From assembly GCA_012974425.1 (NCBI GenBank), contig JAAXQE010000241.1, positions 1-33,771 on the forward strand: a stretch of DNA of 33,771 nt, written 5' to 3'. Shown here one piece after another: positions 23,261 through 31,930 of the stretch. Position numbers and translations under genes: made by a program. The first letter of the stretch is position 1, and the number at the start of each line of letters is the position of its first letter. The notes beneath the pieces were generated by a model. The model was not told where the DNA came from. It ran no database searches and saw only the letters and a program-made list of their open reading frames with translations. This stretch comes from Geopsychrobacter sp. GTDB lineage: Bacteria; Desulfobacterota; Desulfuromonadia; Desulfuromonadales; Geopsychrobacteraceae.

Positions 23261-25257
23261 CGGCGGTCTACTTTCTGAGAAACAGGCAGGGACAGAGTGA
23301 TGCTGGTCCCCTTGCCCTGAGTAGAAGAAAACTCCATGCGCCCACCATGCTCCTTGAGGATGCGCGCGGAGACCGAGAGACCGAGGCCAGTGCCGCCCTC
23401 CTCCCTGCGGGTGGTAAAGAAGGGATCGGTGATATGCGGCAGGTGATCGTCACTGATCCCGCGTCCCTCGTCCTGTACTTCGAGAAGAACCATTGCCGTC
23501 TCGGGATTAAAACGGCTGCAGAGAGAGATTGCGCAGTTCGGATCGGGGAGGGCCTGGCAGGCATTGATCAGCAGGTTAACCAGCACCTGTTCGAGGCGTT
23601 GAAAACTGCCGTTGATCTGCGGCAGATCGGCAGCATAGCAGACTGAAAAGTCATGGGTCGCCTTGCTCAGCTGGTTATTCACCAGACGCACTGCAGCCTG
23701 CGCCACCTGATTGATATCGAGGGTCCCAAAACTCTCGGGGTCTTCCTCACGGATAAAATCCTTGAGATCATCGACAATATTCTTGATCCGTTTGCCGCCA
23801 TCACAGATATCGCTCAGCATCCGCGGAATTTCAGTGCGTAGCCGCTCATAATTCATCCGCCCCAGCAGAAAATCACCCTGCTCCCGGTAATGTTTGTCCA
23901 GCACCGCACGCAGATCGGGCCAGATGTCGAGCAGCAACGGCGCATTCAGCATCACCAGCCCGTTGGGGTTATTGATCTCATGCGCCACCCCGGCGGCCAG
24001 CTCACCGAGTGACGCCAGCCGACTGGAACGCAGCGACTCCTCGCGCAGTCTGATTTTTTCGCTGATGTCGGCCGCCAGCAGGATCACGTTCTCCACCCCC
24101 GCCTGTCCGTTCAAGGGGAAGGCCTTGATCCCCCAATAACGTCCGTCGGCCGAGCGTTTGAGGGTTTCCTGACTGCGGCCAGCGGCGAAAGCCTGTTCCA
24201 CCGGGCACTGCAGACAAGGGAAACGCTCACACTGCCAGAGCTGGGAACAGACTTCCCCGACCAGGTCTGAGCCCGCACTGAGCAGATATTGCTCGGCGGC
24301 ACGGTTGGCCCAGACGACCTGCTTCTGTGGCGTGAGGAGCAGCAACAGATCGGGGATCCCGTTCAACAGGGTCTGAAATTCGATTGAAAGTTGCTTATGC
24401 TTCTGGCGACTCTCCTGCAACTCCTCTTCGGCCCGCTTACGCGCGGTGATATCGCGCATGACGCACACAACCCCCCCGACCTGCCCAGCGGCATCGAGCA
24501 GCGGCGCATAATCCTTGAGCATATGCCTCAGCCCCAGGTGGGGAAAGGTTTGGGAGAGCTCGTAATTATTCCGCTCGCCCGCTAGACACCGATCGATCTT
24601 GGGTTTAACTTCCAACTCGAAATACTCCCGCCCGAGAATTTCGGTCAGGTTTCGGCCCAGAACCTCATGCCGTTCCAATGCGAAATAGTGCAGGTAGGCC
24701 TCATTGACGACCAGGTAGCGGTATTGCAGATCGATGGTCGCGACCAGATCGCGGGTACTCTCGACCGCCTTCTGGTAATCGCGCAGCGATGCGGTCTGTT
24801 GGGCCACCCGCTGCTCGAGCTCGGCATTGGCCTGCAGCAGGCGGTCTTCGGCATTTTTCATGCGCAGAGTGGTGCGGATACGGGCGACAAGTTCGAGGTT
24901 ATCGATCGGGCGGGCAATAAAATCCTCGGCGCCGGCATCCAGACCCTCGGCACGCAGCCGCGGGGAGGACGAGTGGGAGGTGATCAGGATCACCGGCACC
25001 CTGGCGGTATGGGCCTGCGCCTTGAGCTGGCGACACATCTCGATGCCGTTCATCCCCGGCATCTGCAGGTCAACCAGCACACCATCCAGCGGTTGAGAAT
25101 CTGCCAATTTCAGCCCCTGCACGGCATTGCTTGCACTCAGCAGCCGGCACTGGGGCAGGTATTCACTGATCACCTGACCGAGGCTATACAGGTTGTCAGG
25201 CTTGTCATCGACCAGCAGTAAGGTTGCCTGCGGGTTATCGGTCATCGCCATGCCCAT
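23257..25257 (-). CDS. Sensor histidine kinase, REC-PAS-PAS-HisKA-HATPase
   Basis: 666 residues; ATGs at 25257, 25251 and 25245 are all possible starts, and GAGGG upstream favours the first. The receiver (~11-130) has Asp63 in LVDLQMP. A helical linker precedes PAS 1 (~165-275). PAS 2 (~290-405) contains a cysteine cluster, Cys337, Cys343, Cys348 and Cys351 (the last in QCPV). HisKA has His426 in VAHEINNP, a NtrB/HK4-type motif, and the HATPase ends with GGTGLGLSV. It has no membrane helix. The partner is most likely the NtrC-type regulator whose start overlaps this stop. The N-terminal receiver could take input from the larger hybrid kinase just upstream. Confidence 0.93.
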   Translation of the reverse strand: MGMAMTDNPQATLLLVDDKPDNLYSLGQVISEYLPQCRLLSASNAVQGLKLADSQPLDGVLVDLQMPGMNGIEMCRQLKAQAHTARVPVILITSHSSSPRLRAEGLDAGAEDFIARPIDNLELVARIRTTLRMKNAEDRLLQANAELEQRVAQQTASLRDYQKAVESTRDLVATIDLQYRYLVVNEAYLHYFALERHEVLGRNLTEILGREYFELEVKPKIDRCLAGERNNYELSQTFPHLGLRHMLKDYAPLLDAAGQVGGVVCVMRDITARKRAEEELQESRQKHKQLSIEFQTLLNGIPDLLLLLTPQKQVVWANRAAEQYLLSAGSDLVGEVCSQLWQCERFPCLQCPVEQAFAAGRSQETLKRSADGRYWGIKAFPLNGQAGVENVILLAADISEKIRLREESLRSSRLASLGELAAGVAHEINNPNGLVMLNAPLLLDIWPDLRAVLDKHYREQGDFLLGRMNYERLRTEIPRMLSDICDGGKRIKNIVDDLKDFIREEDPESFGTLDINQVAQAAVRLVNNQLSKATHDFSVCYAADLPQINGSFQRLEQVLVNLLINACQALPDPNCAISLCSRFNPETAMVLLEVQDEGRGISDDHLPHITDPFFTTRREEGGTGLGLSVSARILKEHGGRMEFSSTQGKGTSITLSLPVSQKVDRR

Positions 25258-25262
25258 CAGAC

Positions 25263-28200
25263 TCAGCCCTCGCCCAGCCAGTGCCCCAGCACCCGCTGCA
25301 GCTCGGCCTGATCAATCGGCTTGGACAGGTAATCGTCACAACCGGCAGCCAGAAAGCTCTCCCGGTCACCCTTCATGGCACGCGCGGTCAGGGCAATGAC
25401 CGGAATCTCGCAGGAAGCGGGGTCGGATTTAAGCTGGCGCGTGGCATCCAGCCCGCTGAGCACCGGCAGATGGATGTCCATCAGGATCAGTGCCGGGCTC
25501 TCATCCTGCGCTGCGCTTACGGCCTGTGCACCATCCTCGACGGCAATATGCCGATAGCCGAGATCGTCGAGCAGGGCCTGCAGGGTCAGGCGGTTATCGG
25601 GATTGTCTTCGGCGATGAGGATCGGCCCCTGTGCGAGGTTTTTCCAACGGATCTCAGAATGGGTCCGCTCCAGCGGTTGCTTTGCCGCGAGCACTACGGG
25701 CTCGACATGCCGCCGGATCAGGCGATCGACGGCGGCCAGCAGTTGCTCCCGGTCGACACTCCCCTTCTGGATCAACTGGCTGATATTGTTATGGCTCAGC
25801 CGCGCGCGATCCGCAGCGGTCAGCTCCTTGGCGGTGAGGATCAGCACCGGCAGGGTGGCGGTCTCCGGCGTCGAGCGGATCTGTTCCAGCACCTCAAAGC
25901 CATCGATGCCGGGCATCATCAGATCGAGGACGATGCCATCCGGTATCTGGGTCCGGACACAGGCGAGGCCCTCGGCGCCGCCGGCAGCTGCTTGAACCAT
26001 GTAGCCATGCTCTTCGAGCACGGAACGGATCTGCAGCGCGGCCACCGGATTGTCCTCCACCACCAGCACCTGCGGTTGTGTTGCATCCCCGCCTGCAGAA
26101 TTGATCACAACTGACGCCGGAAGGGTCACCGGCGGTGCAAGCTTTTCGCGCGGCGCTACCAATGCGTCGGACTGCACAGCATAGATGCTCGGCAGAGTCA
26201 GGCTGAACAGGCTGCCCTTCCCCAGTTCACTGCTGACACTGATATCACCCCCCAGCACCCGCGCCAGTTTGCGGCAGATCGCCAGGCCCAGACCGGTCCC
26301 GTCATGACGCCGGGTGGTCGAGCCGTCCACCTGACGGAACTCATCAAAGATATGGTCCAGGTCCCGCTCGGCAATACCGATGCCGTTATCCCGCACAGAA
26401 AAAACAACCCCCCAGGCGCCAGCCTTGTCTACCGCCACCTCGATCTCCCCCTGATCGGTAAACTTGATCGCGTTGGAGAGCAGATTGAGTAGAATCTGCT
26501 GCACCTTGTCCTGATCGGAGACCAGCTTCAGCGCCTTATGGGGATGGACCTTCAGCTCAAGCCCCTTCTGGCTCAACAGCGGGCGCACCGTCTCCAGGGC
26601 CTGATCGAGAAGACCAAGGGTATCGATATCACTCGCCTCGATCTCGATCCGTCCGGCCTCAATCTTGGAGATATCGAGGATATCATTGATCAGGTTGAGC
26701 AGGTTGCGCCCATTGCGTTCGATGACCGCCAGATATTCCGCCTCCTCTGCCGGATTCTTGCCCGGCCCGCGCGAGATCATCAACTGCGAGAGCGCCATGA
26801 TGCTGTTCAGCGGGGTTCTGAGCTCGTGGCTCATGTTGGATAGGAACTCCGATTTCAGACGATCCGCCGCCTCGACCTGCTGCTGTTGCGCGATCAACTC
26901 CTCGGTCTGCGCACGCATCTCTTCTGATTGGGCCTGTAACTCCTCGGATTGAACCTGCAACTCCTCGTTCTTGGTTTGCAGATCGCTCGCCAAAGACTCC
27001 GTTTCCGCATGCGTTGTGGCATTGCTGATCGCAGTGGCGAGCTGTCCGCGCGTCATTTCGAGGGCCTCTACTGCTCCCGCACCGATCGGGTAGAGGCTGG
27101 CCAATGCGACAATACCGACCACCTCGTCGTGCAGCACCAGCGGCACATTCACGATGCTATTGGCCTGCTTTTCACCGGCAATGGTTGCGATCGAGAATCT
27201 GGTCTGCGCTGGGATATCCTGCAAGACCTCGACCACACGGCGTTGTGCGGTCAGGCCGAGGCTCCCCTGTCCGAGCACTATCCCCTTCTCGAGCGCTATG
27301 CCCGATGCCACCCCTGTCTGCTGCGCCAGGCTGAAAACCCCCGGGGCCTCTTTGCCCGCAAGATAGATGGCGCCGACCTGACTGTGGCTGACCAGCATCA
27401 ATTCATCGAGACCTCTTTCCAGCAGTTCCTCCAGAGTTACTGCAGCGGCGAGCACAGCCGAGATAGCGAGGGCATTCGCCTGCGACTCCTGGCGGACCTC
27501 AAGATCTGCCGCGGTCCGCTGCAATCGTGCGGCCTGTGCTTCAAGTTCGCCCATGGTCTGCTCCACCGTCTCGGCCATATGATCGAAGACAGCAGAGAGA
27601 CCACCGATCTCATCACTGCGCTCCAGAGCGGAGCGCACCGAAAAATCACCGGCGGCGAAACCGGCGGCAGACCGGCCGAGGCTCAGGATCGGCCGGGTAA
27701 TATTGCGCGCCAGCAGCGTGGTAAAAAAGGTGACGATCAGCATCCCGCAGAGAGCAAGCCAGAACGCCTCGCCCAGATCGCGGCGAAAGGGCGCAAAGAT
27801 GACATCGCTGTCGATCTTGACCACCATCCCCCAACCCCATTCCGGAGTGATGGCAAGATAGCGGTAGGCGGCCATAACCGGCACCCCGCGGTAATCTATG
27901 GCTTCGACATTGCCATTTTCACCGCGCGCCGCCGCCAGGGCCGGCTCAGCCTCAATCCGGGATTCGAGGACTTTGGCCAGCTCGCCACTGGCGAGGGGAT
28001 ATTTGAGTGGAGTGAGAATCTGCGCCTGCTGGTTAACCAGCAGCACCTCGCCCTGCTCCCCGAGCCCTTCGCCGGCATTCAGCACCGGCCGCAACGCCTG
28101 CTCGGCGTTGACCTCCAGCGCCAGAACGGCAACGGGCGCACCAGCGCTATCGCGGATCAGGTCACTGAAGAAGAAAGAGGGCGTGCTCCCGGCGTGGAAG

Positions 28201-28790
28201 AACTCCAGATCACTCACCTGAACCCCACCCGCCTTGAGGGTGCCGAGGTAAACCTTGCTGCGGGAAAAATCGCGCCCGAGATGCTCGCGACTGGTCGAGA
28301 CCAGAACGCGGCCGGTTACAGCATCGAGGATCTGGATCGAATCATAAAACTTGTAGGCCTGCTGGATTTTGACGAAAAACTTGATTAACGCGGCATAGCT
28401 GGGTTGCGCCTGCAGCTCCTGCCAGAGTTCAGAATCCGGCGCAGCGCTGGCCGTCAATGGGAATTTTGTCCTGATAGCGACGGTATTCTTCTCGACCAGG
28501 TCGTTGGCCGAGAGGAAGTTGACTGCGGAACTGCGTTCATTCAGCCAGAACAGCAAGCGGTCCTTCTTGGCTTCGGCAATCAGATCGAGGTTGTAGATCG
28601 CCTCGTCCAGCTGATGCCCCTTGCGGCCGTTGAAACCGCTGCCGGGAACACCGTAGATACTGGCCAGCAGAAAACCGGTCAGGATGAGGACGAACAACAG
28701 GCAAAAGCTTAGGGTCAAACGACCGCGCAGGCCCTGAAACCAGTTCGGCTGCTGTTGCTTGCTCAGGCTACTCTGTGTAGATACGGCCAT
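25263..28790 (-). CDS. Membrane hybrid histidine kinase, Cache-HAMP-GAF-HK-REC-REC
   Basis: 1175 residues from the ATG at 28790, which has AAAGGGG 6 nt upstream; a TTG at 28823 is in frame but unsupported. TM1 (~26-48), a large dCache-type periplasmic sensor (~50-335) and TM2 (~340-360) are followed by HAMP (~361-415) and GAF (~440-597). A heptad-repeat coiled coil (605-635, repeats of EELQAQS type) follows. HisKA has His655 in SHELRTP, then HATPase with DNGIGI and GTGLGL. Two receivers follow, with Asp956 in LDLMMP and Asp1105 in MDIHLP. No Hpt domain is present. The stop is 5 nt before the next kinase gene, so the two are co-translated. Ligand unknown. Confidence 0.94.
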   Translation of the reverse strand: MAVSTQSSLSKQQQPNWFQGLRGRLTLSFCLLFVLILTGFLLASIYGVPGSGFNGRKGHQLDEAIYNLDLIAEAKKDRLLFWLNERSSAVNFLSANDLVEKNTVAIRTKFPLTASAAPDSELWQELQAQPSYAALIKFFVKIQQAYKFYDSIQILDAVTGRVLVSTSREHLGRDFSRSKVYLGTLKAGGVQVSDLEFFHAGSTPSFFFSDLIRDSAGAPVAVLALEVNAEQALRPVLNAGEGLGEQGEVLLVNQQAQILTPLKYPLASGELAKVLESRIEAEPALAAARGENGNVEAIDYRGVPVMAAYRYLAITPEWGWGMVVKIDSDVIFAPFRRDLGEAFWLALCGMLIVTFFTTLLARNITRPILSLGRSAAGFAAGDFSVRSALERSDEIGGLSAVFDHMAETVEQTMGELEAQAARLQRTAADLEVRQESQANALAISAVLAAAVTLEELLERGLDELMLVSHSQVGAIYLAGKEAPGVFSLAQQTGVASGIALEKGIVLGQGSLGLTAQRRVVEVLQDIPAQTRFSIATIAGEKQANSIVNVPLVLHDEVVGIVALASLYPIGAGAVEALEMTRGQLATAISNATTHAETESLASDLQTKNEELQVQSEELQAQSEEMRAQTEELIAQQQQVEAADRLKSEFLSNMSHELRTPLNSIMALSQLMISRGPGKNPAEEAEYLAVIERNGRNLLNLINDILDISKIEAGRIEIEASDIDTLGLLDQALETVRPLLSQKGLELKVHPHKALKLVSDQDKVQQILLNLLSNAIKFTDQGEIEVAVDKAGAWGVVFSVRDNGIGIAERDLDHIFDEFRQVDGSTTRRHDGTGLGLAICRKLARVLGGDISVSSELGKGSLFSLTLPSIYAVQSDALVAPREKLAPPVTLPASVVINSAGGDATQPQVLVVEDNPVAALQIRSVLEEHGYMVQAAAGGAEGLACVRTQIPDGIVLDLMMPGIDGFEVLEQIRSTPETATLPVLILTAKELTAADRARLSHNNISQLIQKGSVDREQLLAAVDRLIRRHVEPVVLAAKQPLERTHSEIRWKNLAQGPILIAEDNPDNRLTLQALLDDLGYRHIAVEDGAQAVSAAQDESPALILMDIHLPVLSGLDATRQLKSDPASCEIPVIALTARAMKGDRESFLAAGCDDYLSKPIDQAELQRVLGHWLGEG

Positions 28791-28865
28791 TTGTGCCCCT
28801 TTCAACCAGCGAAAACCCGCCAATTTCTACATTCAAAAACACCGCCAGTTTTTCATATTGAGAGA

Positions 28866-29714
28866 TTAACGTTCCTGCTTACGATAGATCCGACAGGCCG
28901 CATCCAGGGTCTGAAATTGGTCTGCCAGTGATTTCGGCAAGATCTCGGCCTGGCCGAGAATCAGGATTCCGCCTGGCGCCAGGGAATGGTAGAGCTTTTC
29001 AAACACCCGCTCCTGGAGTTGGGTGTCGAAATAGATCAGCACATTGCGGCACAGAATAAGATCGAAAGAGCCATAAATGCTCTCGGCTGGCGCCATGCAG
29101 GTCGGCGACGTCAGGTCGTCACAGCAAAACTGGACCATCTCGCGCAGAAACTGGCGGGCCGTATAGCCGTTGGCGGACGGCGTAAAATATTCATCCAGAA
29201 TCCCCAGCCGCGTCTCCTTGAACTGTTCGCGAGGATAACAGGCCTGAGCAGCCTGCTGCAACGACTGGCCATTGATATCTGAGGCAAAGACATAGCTGTG
29301 CAAGGGGCACTGCTGTTTTTTAAAGGCCTCGTGCAGCAGAATCGCCAGGGAGTAGGCCTCTTCACCACCACCACAGCCGGCACTCCAGACCCGGATATCC
29401 CGGCTGCCAGTCGCGATTTTTCTATCGATAAGTTCCGGCAGTTGCCGTTGCGCAAGCATCTCAAAAACCAGCGGATCACGGAAAAAGTGGCTGACATTGA
29501 CGCCGAATACGTCGATCAGCCGATCGGGCTCGGCCAGAACAGAGATCAAGCGCTCCCAGTACGCGTCAATCGAGAGCACGCCGACCTGTGCCATGCGCAC
29601 TGCCAGCCGCCGCTGCAGGGTTGAGTGGCGATAACCGCAGAAATCGATCCCGCGGTGCTGTTTGAGATATTCAATAACTCGGTTCAAAGCCTGGCCAATG
29701 ACGACGTTATGCAT
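28866..29714 (-). CDS. cheR: CheR-type chemoreceptor glutamate methyltransferase
   Basis: 282 residues, standard length. A small N-terminal helical domain (~5-75) ends in the motif VNVSHFFRD (72-80). The SAM-binding domain has SAGCGGGEEAYS (111-122), FASDIN (143-148) and DLILCRNVLIYFD (218-230). It methylates receptor glutamates using S-adenosylmethionine. GGAGGGGG directly precedes the ATG. It heads a leftward series with the hybrid kinases (75 nt to the next start). No CheB, CheA or CheW is present, and the nearby MCP lacks a CheR tether, so the substrate is unproven; that MCP is the obvious candidate. Confidence 0.93.
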   Translation of the reverse strand: MHNVVIGQALNRVIEYLKQHRGIDFCGYRHSTLQRRLAVRMAQVGVLSIDAYWERLISVLAEPDRLIDVFGVNVSHFFRDPLVFEMLAQRQLPELIDRKIATGSRDIRVWSAGCGGGEEAYSLAILLHEAFKKQQCPLHSYVFASDINGQSLQQAAQACYPREQFKETRLGILDEYFTPSANGYTARQFLREMVQFCCDDLTSPTCMAPAESIYGSFDLILCRNVLIYFDTQLQERVFEKLYHSLAPGGILILGQAEILPKSLADQFQTLDAACRIYRKQER

Positions 29715-29799
29715 TCCCCCTCCAAAAAGTACTTAAATAGAGCAGACTGAAACCACTTGGCTTAAAGAGACTTGGAAAAATCTGACAAGCGAAGGCTGA

Positions 29800-30063
29800 T
29801 CATTCCACAGCCAACGCCAGTATGCTTTCCGTTGTCACTCCCAAAGTGCGAATATCAAACCAAGATAGTGGATCCCCTATCTGATTGCAATAAAAGTCCT
29901 TTCCTCCCATGTCTGCAATTACAACAAAAACATCAACCCGATAAGCGTAAGATCTATCCGCGCAACGACAGAGGAAAGGCGCAACTAACGCCTGTAATTC
30001 GCAGGAACCATATAGTGTCAGACAACCATCAATGATCCTTTCATATTGATTCCTGTCAGCCAA
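29800..30063 (-). CDS. Doubtful small hypothetical ORF upstream of cheR
   Basis: 87 codons with a fairly protein-like composition (aromatic, acidic and aliphatic residues mixed; IVxDPLSWFDIRTLG-like end). The only available start is a TTG one codon after an in-frame TAG, with no ribosome-binding site, and the sole internal Met is near residue 52. It could be a short real gene with a rare start, or the remnant of a lost gene. No family is recognised. It reads in the same direction as cheR and stops 86 nt before it. Confidence 0.25.
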   Translation of the reverse strand: MADRNQYERIIDGCLTLYGSCELQALVAPFLCRCADRSYAYRVDVFVVIADMGGKDFYCNQIGDPLSWFDIRTLGVTTESILALAVE

Positions 30064-30126
30064 GAACTAAACTTGACCGGACCACAAAAGCAGGTTAAAT
30101 TGCGCGCGACCGGCATGGGCCGAATC

Positions 30127-30144
30127 CTGTAATCAAGCAGTAAC
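30127..30144 (+). promoter_or_regulatory. Possible Pho box before the phosphate transporter
   Basis: CTGTAAT-CAAG-CAGTAAC resembles the PhoB site (7-bp direct repeat of CTGTCAT with a 4-bp spacer): 6 of 7 matches in the first half, 4 of 7 in the second. A TTTAAT at 30154-30159, nine bases on, could be the -10. The context (phosphate transporter) raises its weight. Confidence 0.35.
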
Positions 30145-30179
30145 CCCTTATTCTTTAATGAGTTACCGGAGTATTCCTA

Positions 30180-31856
30180 ATGATCGAACCCTTCAAGATG
30201 GGCTACACCGCAATCGGCGGCCTGGGTATTTTCATCCTCGGCATGAAGTATCTCTCTGATAGTCTGCAGATGCTTTCGGGAGGCATGATCCGCAAGTCGA
30301 TCGCCTCGGTGACCACCAACCGCTTCCTGGCGGTACTGGTCGGCCTGTTTGTCACGACCTTCGTTCAGTCTTCGTCGATCACCACGGTCATGGTTGTCGG
30401 ACTGGCCAACGCCGGCCTGATCCAGCTGACCCAGGCGATCGGCGTGATCCTCGGGGCCAACATCGGCACCACCATCACCGGCTGGATACTGGCAGTCAAG
30501 GTCGGCAAATACGGCCTGCTGCTGATCGCCCTCGGTGTCTTTCCGATGCTTTTTTCGAAAAATGATCGGATCTCGGCCAGTTCCAAGGTGCTGGTTGCAC
30601 TGGGGATGATCTTCTTCGGCCTGCAGATCATGAGTGGTGCCTTTAAGCCGCTGCGCAGCGACGAGGGCTTCATGAACCTGATGCTGACCCTTGATGCCCA
30701 GACCTTCCTGAGCATCCTCGGCTGCGTCCTCATCGGCTGCCTGATGACCATGATCATCCAGAGTAGTTCGGCGATGCTCGGGATCACCATCGCCCTGGCG
30801 GCAACCGGCGCCATTCCGCTCTATACGGCGATTGCGCTGGTCATGGGCGAGAATATCGGCACCACCATCACCGCGCAGTTCGCCGCGATCGGCGGAACCA
30901 TTCCGGCGCGACGCGCTGCGGTAGCCCACAGTGTGTTCAATGTGCTGGGGGTTGTGATCATCGTTGCGATTTTCGCCCCCTATGTGCGAATGATCGAAGA
31001 ATTTGTGCCCGGCCTGTCCAGTTTTGTCGATGCAGATGGCAACCGCCCCTACATTGCCGCGCATATCGCCATGGCGCATACCTTCTTCAATGTCACTGCA
31101 ACCCTGGTTATGTTGCCGTTTCTGAATCACCTGGCGGCCCTGGTCACCAGAATGGTGCCAGAGAAAGTGGGCGCGGAGAGAGGTTCATTCAAATATATCG
31201 GCGCTCCCGGTACCATGCCCGTCGCCATGGGGGTTTCGATGGTCTTTGAGGAGCTCAAACGGATGCAGGGCCGGGTTCACAAAGCCCTGCGCCACGCCGG
31301 TAGCTTTCTGCAACGGGATCTGAAGGGACGCGAGCGCTTCTTCCGCAAGGTGACGACCCTGGAGGATGAAACCGATGTCATGCAACATGAGATCACAACC
31401 TTTACTGTCACCCTGATGCAGGCCGGCAATGCCAGCAATGAGCAGTCGGATCGGGCCTACGCCTACATCCGTGCGGCCGACGAACTGGAGTCGATTGCCG
31501 ACTATGCCGCATCTCTTTGTTCCTACATGAAACGTCTCGACAAATACGAGCTCGATTTCAGTGAAGACGGCTGGAAAGATATCCAGGGGTTCCACCATGA
31601 GGTCTTCGCCCTCTTCACCCAGGTGTGTAAGGCCTTCAACAACGAAGACACCAGCAGCACGCGCAAGATCTACGATGAAGCCAACCGGCTCAATGATCTG
31701 GCCGACAGTATTCGTAATGGCCATCTCGAGCGGATGAAACAGGGCAGCTGTGGCGCCCTCCCCGCCCTGACCTTCAGTGACATGGTGGTGGCCCTGCGCC
31801 GAGTCAAGAACCACACCGTCAACCTGCACGAAGCGCTCTTCTCAGAGGGCCAGTGA
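30180..31856 (+). CDS. Na+/phosphate cotransporter (NptA/PNaS family) with PhoU-like tail
   Basis: 558 residues. The membrane part (~1-330) contains the two inverted family repeats, each with a QSSS motif (63-66 and 194-197) followed by GANIGTTITG (92-101) or GENIGTTITA (223-232); these form the substrate and Na+ site in NaPi-II proteins. The C-terminal ~200 residues (~355-555) form a soluble helical PhoU-like domain. The protein should take up phosphate with Na+; some bacterial members may also export it. GGAG lies ~9 nt before the ATG. It is a single gene with a strong terminator. A frame of 317 codons on the other strand is a shadow. Confidence 0.92.
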   Translation: MIEPFKMGYTAIGGLGIFILGMKYLSDSLQMLSGGMIRKSIASVTTNRFLAVLVGLFVTTFVQSSSITTVMVVGLANAGLIQLTQAIGVILGANIGTTITGWILAVKVGKYGLLLIALGVFPMLFSKNDRISASSKVLVALGMIFFGLQIMSGAFKPLRSDEGFMNLMLTLDAQTFLSILGCVLIGCLMTMIIQSSSAMLGITIALAATGAIPLYTAIALVMGENIGTTITAQFAAIGGTIPARRAAVAHSVFNVLGVVIIVAIFAPYVRMIEEFVPGLSSFVDADGNRPYIAAHIAMAHTFFNVTATLVMLPFLNHLAALVTRMVPEKVGAERGSFKYIGAPGTMPVAMGVSMVFEELKRMQGRVHKALRHAGSFLQRDLKGRERFFRKVTTLEDETDVMQHEITTFTVTLMQAGNASNEQSDRAYAYIRAADELESIADYAASLCSYMKRLDKYELDFSEDGWKDIQGFHHEVFALFTQVCKAFNNEDTSSTRKIYDEANRLNDLADSIRNGHLERMKQGSCGALPALTFSDMVVALRRVKNHTVNLHEALFSEGQ

Positions 31857-31870
31857 GCAGATAGCTGCAT

Positions 31871-31910
31871 AACAAAAAAGCCCGACCAGAAATGGTCGGG
31901 CTTTTTTGTT
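31871..31910. terminator. Bidirectional intrinsic terminator between transporter and thioesterase
   Basis: A perfect 18-bp stem (AACAAAAAAGCCCGACCA with its complement) closed by a GAAA tetraloop, with T-runs on both outgoing sides. It lies between convergent stops at 31856 and 31931. Confidence 0.95.
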
Positions 31911-31930
31911 GCAACTTTACTGCGACATCT

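Larger units (their letters stand above)
29715..30179. other. 465-bp divergent intergenic region, lower GC
   Basis: It lies between leftward cheR and the rightward phosphate transporter. The middle (~29750-30060) is visibly AT-richer than its surroundings, suggesting older non-coding or acquired DNA. It holds a doubtful leftward ORF (29800-30063) and a possible Pho box (30127-30144). Nothing else is recognised. Confidence 0.5.

Noticed and set aside
26949-28388. 479-codon ORF antisense to the large hybrid kinase
   Set aside because: Low-complexity, H/R/Q-rich shadow of a well-supported coding frame; no ribosome site or family.
30177-31130. 317-codon ORF antisense to the phosphate transporter
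   Set aside because: The frame mirrors a GC-rich real gene; the product is His/Asp/Gln/Arg-rich with no domain, and the plus strand has clear transporter motifs.
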